A stretch of 26,310 nt of DNA from positions 1-26,310 of the forward strand of contig CAKRRG010000039.1 in NCBI GenBank assembly GCA_934394545.1. Direction: 5' to 3'. This document shows positions 22,629 to 26,310 of this stretch, piece by piece. A model generated the notes under the pieces. It made no database searches. It had not been told where the DNA came from and worked only from the letters and a program-made list of their open reading frames with translations. Source of the stretch: an uncultured Blautia sp. (GTDB lineage: Bacteria; Bacillota; Clostridia; Lachnospirales; Lachnospiraceae). A program made the translations under genes and the position numbers. The stretch's first letter is position 1, and the number at the start of each line of letters is the position of its first letter.

Positions 22629-23993
22629 TCATTCGGATTGAAGTGTCTGGTAATACCAGGAAGATGTGATGGAATCGTTATCTTCCACGTAATTTCCGGC
22701 AGAGTCCAGCATATTGCCGTCAGAGTCAAAAGTAACATCCATGAGATCTGTTTTTGTGGATGGTGTTACATTCATGGACATGATCTCGTCATATTTGGTC
22801 TGGAGACTCTCCAGGGAAAACTCATCTCCGATTACCTCACGGATACTGTGGGCTGCGGCAAGTGTGTCGTTATAATCAGAAAGCTTGTATGGAGCATATT
22901 CCTGGTTGTCATAGCTGTAATGCATGACCAGAGGCGTCAGAGTGGCGTTCTGGATTTCAATGCTGGATTGTTCACCATCTACGGTCTTGGTAATGGAGAA
23001 AGTAGCCATGCCGCCAAGGATCTGCTTTAAGGTCTCCTGACCGGTAACAAAATTACCAAGAGAGTAATAAATTAACATATTGTGTCCGGCATCATCAGTA
23101 AGGTAACCGTATGGCTGAAGGACGTTGGGGTTGGTACCGATCACAACATCCACACCCTGTTCCATAAGAAAGTTTGCCCATTCTTTCTCGTATTCAGTAG
23201 GCATTGGCTCTTCTGCTTTCCCCCAGTTTGCGGAAAAAATCACGCAATCTGCGGAAGCCTTCGCTTCTTTGATAGCTGCCGCAACATTGGCGGTGTTGAA
23301 GGTATCAACCATGGAGTCCTTGGCGGAAGCAGAAGCAGGGAACGTATAGTTAAGGAATGCAATTTTGATTCCGTTTATCTCTACGATCTTCGCTGTGTCT
23401 GTGCCGGTCTGACTCTTGTGGATACCTGCCAGAGTGACTTCAGGATGGCTGGTTTCCCAGTAATCCAAAGTTTCATTCAGCATGGAATCACCATTGTCAT
23501 CAATCAATGCTGTGGCAGATGTTACTACATTGAAGCCGGCATTCACAAGAGCATCTCCAACTTCTGTAGGAGTAGCATAAGGGGCTGTGCCGCTTACTGC
23601 GCTGTGATCTGCAGTAAAGGGTGTTTCCTGATTGACTATGGCAATGTCCGCAGCCTGAATGTCGGCTTTTAAATTGGCGTAGACGCTGTCGTAATTCCAG
23701 GTGCCGCTCTCTGACTGACCGGAAGCAAGGAGACTTGGCTGAACAAGGTTGTCACCAACTGCCAGAACGGTAGCTGTGGTAACCTCTGGGGTAGTAGCTG
23801 TCGCTTCTTCCTCCTTCTGCTTCTGCATGTCAGCCGCTTTCTTCGCCTGTGCAGCGGGCTGGCGGATCATGGAATAATCCATCTGGTTAAAGACCAGGCA
23901 TAAAACCACCAGAACCGCAATCGATACCAGAAAGCTGGTTCTGGAATTCAGACGTTCTTTATAATTTAACGGAAGATTATCTCGTTTTTTCAT
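22629..23993 (-). CDS. Membrane-anchored CapA-family protein lacking conserved histidines
   Basis: The start at 23993 follows AAAAGGAC; an ATG 18 bases upstream has no binding site. The 454-residue product has a membrane anchor (about 20-37), a Lys/Glu/Ala-rich linker, then a CapA/PgsA-like metallophosphatase-fold domain (about 70-330). Family blocks are recognisable: VGDNL (79-83), VNQETPF (120-126), GFNVV (153-157) and YYSLGNF (309-315). The metal-site histidines are replaced: the usual ANNH reads ATAL (160-163), HWG reads NWG (256-258), and GHHPH reads GTNPN (286-290). The protein is full length with an intact promoter and terminator, so it looks like a retained non-canonical member rather than a decaying gene. 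A role in capsule or poly-glutamate synthesis should not be assumed. Confidence 0.85.
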   Translation of the reverse strand: MKKRDNLPLNYKERLNSRTSFLVSIAVLVVLCLVFNQMDYSMIRQPAAQAKKAADMQKQKEEEATATTPEVTTATVLAVGDNLVQPSLLASGQSESGTWNYDSVYANLKADIQAADIAIVNQETPFTADHSAVSGTAPYATPTEVGDALVNAGFNVVTSATALIDDNGDSMLNETLDYWETSHPEVTLAGIHKSQTGTDTAKIVEINGIKIAFLNYTFPASASAKDSMVDTFNTANVAAAIKEAKASADCVIFSANWGKAEEPMPTEYEKEWANFLMEQGVDVVIGTNPNVLQPYGYLTDDAGHNMLIYYSLGNFVTGQETLKQILGGMATFSITKTVDGEQSSIEIQNATLTPLVMHYSYDNQEYAPYKLSDYNDTLAAAHSIREVIGDEFSLESLQTKYDEIMSMNVTPSTKTDLMDVTFDSDGNMLDSAGNYVEDNDSITSSWYYQTLQSE

Positions 23994-24022
23994 GATTTTG
24001 TCCTTTTTCATAATATGATGTT

Positions 24023-24046
24023 GGGGTCAAAAGGTTTTTTGACCCC
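24023..24046. other. Perfect 10-bp hairpin in the leader of the CapA-family gene
   Basis: GGGGTCAAAA (24023-24032) and TTTTGACCCC (24037-24046) form a perfect inverted repeat with a 4-base loop. It lies between the -10 element at 24084-24089 and the start at 23993. It could be an RNA structure, a protein-binding palindrome, or the terminator of the upstream DUF885 gene. Confidence 0.6.
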
Positions 24047-24083
24047 TTTGATACCAGATTGCTACGTATTTTTACACGAATTT

Positions 24084-24092
24084 ATTATAGCA
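24084..24092 (-). promoter_or_regulatory. Extended -10 promoter of the CapA-family gene
   Basis: On the minus strand TGC precedes a perfect TATAAT (24084-24089), an extended -10 element. The -35 region is weak (TTTCTT at 24107-24112). Confidence 0.5.
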
Positions 24093-24173
24093 AATTATTG
24101 TGACCAAAGAAAGAAGTTATTACATAAAGGTTTAAAATTTTGTTACGTGTTAAGTGACGGCAGATTGCTGAGG

Positions 24174-25973
24174 TCACAACGTTTCGTTCATATATTTTCG
24201 TAAAACCGGAAATTGCACCGGACCGATGGAAAGAATCTGCTGGTGAAAGGCTTTCAGGTCAAAATTTTCGCCCAGAAGAGCCTGTTGTTCTTCTTTCAGA
24301 TCCAGGAAATTCAGATAGCCTACGTAGTATTTCAGGTAATTGGATGGAGTTTCTGTAATATAACGGTAAATTTCTGCAGTGACAGATGCATTCCGGATTC
24401 CAAAAAGTTTCAGAAATCTGGCAGACTGGGCAGAGGTCCAGCCACGATAGTGGATTCCTACGTCTATAAGAGAGTAGATACAGAGATTTACGCTTCGATT
24501 CAGCCAGCATAGACGTGTGAAGGCTGCGGCCTCCTGGGAGGACATTTGACCGGAAGGAAGGTGATCTGCGCCATAATCATAGGCATAGCTTTCTATATAT
24601 GTGGCCCAGCCCTCCACATAGCCGCTGTAATCAATGAGATACCGGATATGACAGGGCTGTTGGCGTCCGAAGTAAACCGTCTGATAAAGATGTCCGGGAA
24701 ATCCTTCGTGGGCCAGAGTTGTAAAAAGTTCCAGATTGGAGATTTTCCGTCCTTGATTTATATAAATAACATTTGGCGTTCCGGTATCCATAGGTGGTGT
24801 CAGGTAAAAGGCAGGACTGAGAAAATCTTCCATAGATTTATGTACGGACCGGATTTGGAAGTCAACAGAAGCAATGGCGGGAAAATCCTGCTGGATGTCT
24901 TTTTCCAGAAGCTTTAGAATCTGCTCGGAGGTCATATCCGGTAAATCTGTTTTTTGATTTCGTTTTGTAAGCAGTTCGGGATATTCTTCCAAAAGTTCAG
25001 AAATCTTGCGGGAATCTGCGGAAAGCTGCTGGGTAAGACGATTTTCCAATTTTTCTATTGGCATATAGATGCCAACCTGACTTTGGAGGAGATACCGGTA
25101 ATATTCTTTTCCACCGGAAAAATTTGCAAGACCTCCAGTGTTCCGGCCTGTGCCACGAAGCTGCTCCAAGCCCTCTATCAGTTTTTGGTACGCAGGGAAG
25201 ACTTTTTCCAGAAGAACCTGTTTGTGAGTCTGGATCAACTGTTTCTCCGCCTTTTCAGAGAGTTTGCCATAGTCCTTCAGCTTTTGGGAAAAGAGCTCTA
25301 GCATATAGTTGGAATCGGGGTTTTGAATAAAAGAGCGGCATTGCGCCTGGACGCGATCCAGGGTTTCATCACACATGAAAAATCCGGCATCAGATTTTGC
25401 CTGTTCGAAGGCAAGGATACTTTGGAAATAGTCCTCTATGCTGCCAAGAAGATTAAGGTAGTCCGTAATGTCCTGTTCTGTGTAAAAGGGGTATTCTGCC
25501 AGAAGTACGGGCAGCTGCGCCTGAATTCCAAGGTTGGGACTGAGCGGTTCCTCCAGGAGGTAGTTGTCATCCAGAGAGGCTTCGGTGTGATAGTAGAGAA
25601 GAAGCAGGTCCAGAGTAAGGCGGTTTATCGTAGTAAGCTTTTCCGGGGAAAAGGCTTTCAGTTTGTTTTCATATTCCTGACACTGTGCAGTAGTTTTTTT
25701 GTTGTCGGTGGAGACGGTGCCAAGAGTGGCCAGAGGACGTGAGATTCCTTGCTTTTCAGGGTTGGCAAGAGAGTAATGAAGAGTCAAGGCACTGCCGGAG
25801 ACTTCTTTTTTGAATAGGGATGTTGTAAATTTTTCAAAGCGGGCATTTTCCGAAAAAACGTGGACGAAAAGGAAAGGGGTTATAAGACATACGATCAGGA
25901 AAAAAGTCAGAATGCTCCGAAAGAACAGGGAGAATTTCGGCTTGCTAACAGAAGATTTTTGGCTGCCTGGCAT
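24174..25973 (-). CDS. Membrane-anchored DUF885 metallopeptidase-like protein
   Basis: A 599-residue protein. A single N-terminal membrane helix (about 17-40) should place the rest outside the cell. The DUF885 domain fills the remainder. The zinc-binding motif AHEGFPGH has His422, Glu423 and His428, and a downstream Glu454 in YVEGWATYIE is the likely third ligand. Members resemble gluzincin-type carboxypeptidases, and many are secreted or lipid-anchored. GGAGGT precedes the ATG. The 337 bases upstream hold the DnaA-box cluster. The gene runs away from that cluster. The substrate is unknown; a peptide is the best guess. Confidence 0.88.
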   Translation of the reverse strand: MPGSQKSSVSKPKFSLFFRSILTFFLIVCLITPFLFVHVFSENARFEKFTTSLFKKEVSGSALTLHYSLANPEKQGISRPLATLGTVSTDNKKTTAQCQEYENKLKAFSPEKLTTINRLTLDLLLLYYHTEASLDDNYLLEEPLSPNLGIQAQLPVLLAEYPFYTEQDITDYLNLLGSIEDYFQSILAFEQAKSDAGFFMCDETLDRVQAQCRSFIQNPDSNYMLELFSQKLKDYGKLSEKAEKQLIQTHKQVLLEKVFPAYQKLIEGLEQLRGTGRNTGGLANFSGGKEYYRYLLQSQVGIYMPIEKLENRLTQQLSADSRKISELLEEYPELLTKRNQKTDLPDMTSEQILKLLEKDIQQDFPAIASVDFQIRSVHKSMEDFLSPAFYLTPPMDTGTPNVIYINQGRKISNLELFTTLAHEGFPGHLYQTVYFGRQQPCHIRYLIDYSGYVEGWATYIESYAYDYGADHLPSGQMSSQEAAAFTRLCWLNRSVNLCIYSLIDVGIHYRGWTSAQSARFLKLFGIRNASVTAEIYRYITETPSNYLKYYVGYLNFLDLKEEQQALLGENFDLKAFHQQILSIGPVQFPVLRKYMNETL

Positions 25974-26182
25974 GGTTGACCTCCAAAGCAGAGGGGATTT
26001 CTACTATATTATTGAGAATTTCAGCGGAGTATGCGAAATATTTGATATTATGCTGCAGGAGAATGATGAGAGTTGGAATTAGATTTGTGTGTGTTTTGTA
26101 AGGTATTGTAAATACGATATTTTTCAAGTGTAAATGGCGAAAAAAGTCGAAATTAGCAGATTGCACAAATGATTTATGAAAA

Positions 26183-26302
26183 TGTGGATAGGTGCATTAG
26201 TGAAAGTAAAGTTATCCACTTTTGTAAAAATGAAAAAACGTTGAAAAATCAAGTTATGCACAAAGTTATCCACATTATCCACATGGAAAAGCATGTGGAT
26301 GA
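26183..26302. other. DnaA-box cluster (oriC or dnaA promoter region)
   Basis: Six DnaA-like 9-mers lie in 120 bases. TTATCCACA is perfect at 26266-26274 and 26275-26283 (directly abutting). TTATGCACA is at 26254-26262 and TTATCCACT at 26212-26220. Minus-strand boxes with one mismatch are at 26183-26191 (TGTGGATAG) and 26294-26302 (TGTGGATGA). An A-rich stretch lies between them (26221-26250). Such clusters mark bacterial origins, often beside dnaA. The flanking gene would be past the window end. In 25974-26182 I see no gene or other firm element. Confidence 0.75.
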
Positions 26303-26310
26303 GTTGATTT

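Noticed and set aside
22629..23993. Capsule or poly-gamma-glutamate synthesis function for the CapA-family gene
   Set aside because: The conserved histidines are absent and no pgsB/pgsC or capsule genes are nearby, so the family name does not support this role.

Overview
The window looks like chromosomal DNA from an anaerobic, low-to-mid GC Firmicute of the Clostridia, most likely a Lachnospiraceae gut commensal. The clues are a rubredoxin-first (reverse) rubrerythrin with PerR, strong AGGAGG-type ribosome binding sites, sigma-A-like promoters, a T-box leader on metG, and a YdjG/H/I-type gene set. The genus call is inference. I see no transposase, phage gene, CRISPR array, tRNA or rRNA.

Layout. 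1-1040: an oxidative-stress pair on the minus strand, a rubrerythrin cut by the window edge and perR. Each has a TTGACA promoter with a palindromic PerR-type box at the predicted transcription start. 1120-8994: a catabolic island. A FadR-type GntR regulator faces a five-gene oligopeptide-type ABC transporter followed by an enolase-superfamily sugar-acid dehydratase, closed by a terminator. A 15-bp sequence occurs once beside each of the two divergent promoters and is the likely operator. 9098-11474: a methionine T-box leader and metG. 11642-12629: moaC and a mog/moaB gene for molybdenum cofactor synthesis. 12723-16697: tatD, a methyltransferase with a TTG start, a GNAT-like protein with a C-terminal cysteine cluster, and a membrane sensor PP2C phosphatase, probably co-transcribed in part. 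16826-18952: upp and a uracil permease, divergent from nearly abutting promoters (uracil salvage). 19065-22418: a minus-strand operon SPFH/zinc-ribbon protein, zinc-ribbon membrane protein and TPM-domain protein, matching the Bacillus subtilis YdjI, YdjG and YdjH set but with no pspA beside it. 22629-23993: a membrane-anchored CapA-family protein that has lost the family's conserved histidines. 24174-25973: a membrane-anchored DUF885 metallopeptidase-like protein. 26183-26302: a cluster of six DnaA boxes at the right edge, suggesting that oriC or the dnaA promoter lies at or just past the end.

How parts work together. The GntR protein probably senses a sugar acid or its precursor and controls uptake and dehydration of that compound. 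PerR couples peroxide sensing to the rubrerythrin. The permease and Upp bring in uracil and convert it to UMP. The SPFH, zinc-ribbon and TPM proteins probably form one membrane-associated complex. The observations I rate highest are the CapA-family protein with all three histidine motifs replaced, the pspA-less YdjGHI-like operon, the duplicated GntR operator, and the translationally coupled GNAT/PP2C pair.
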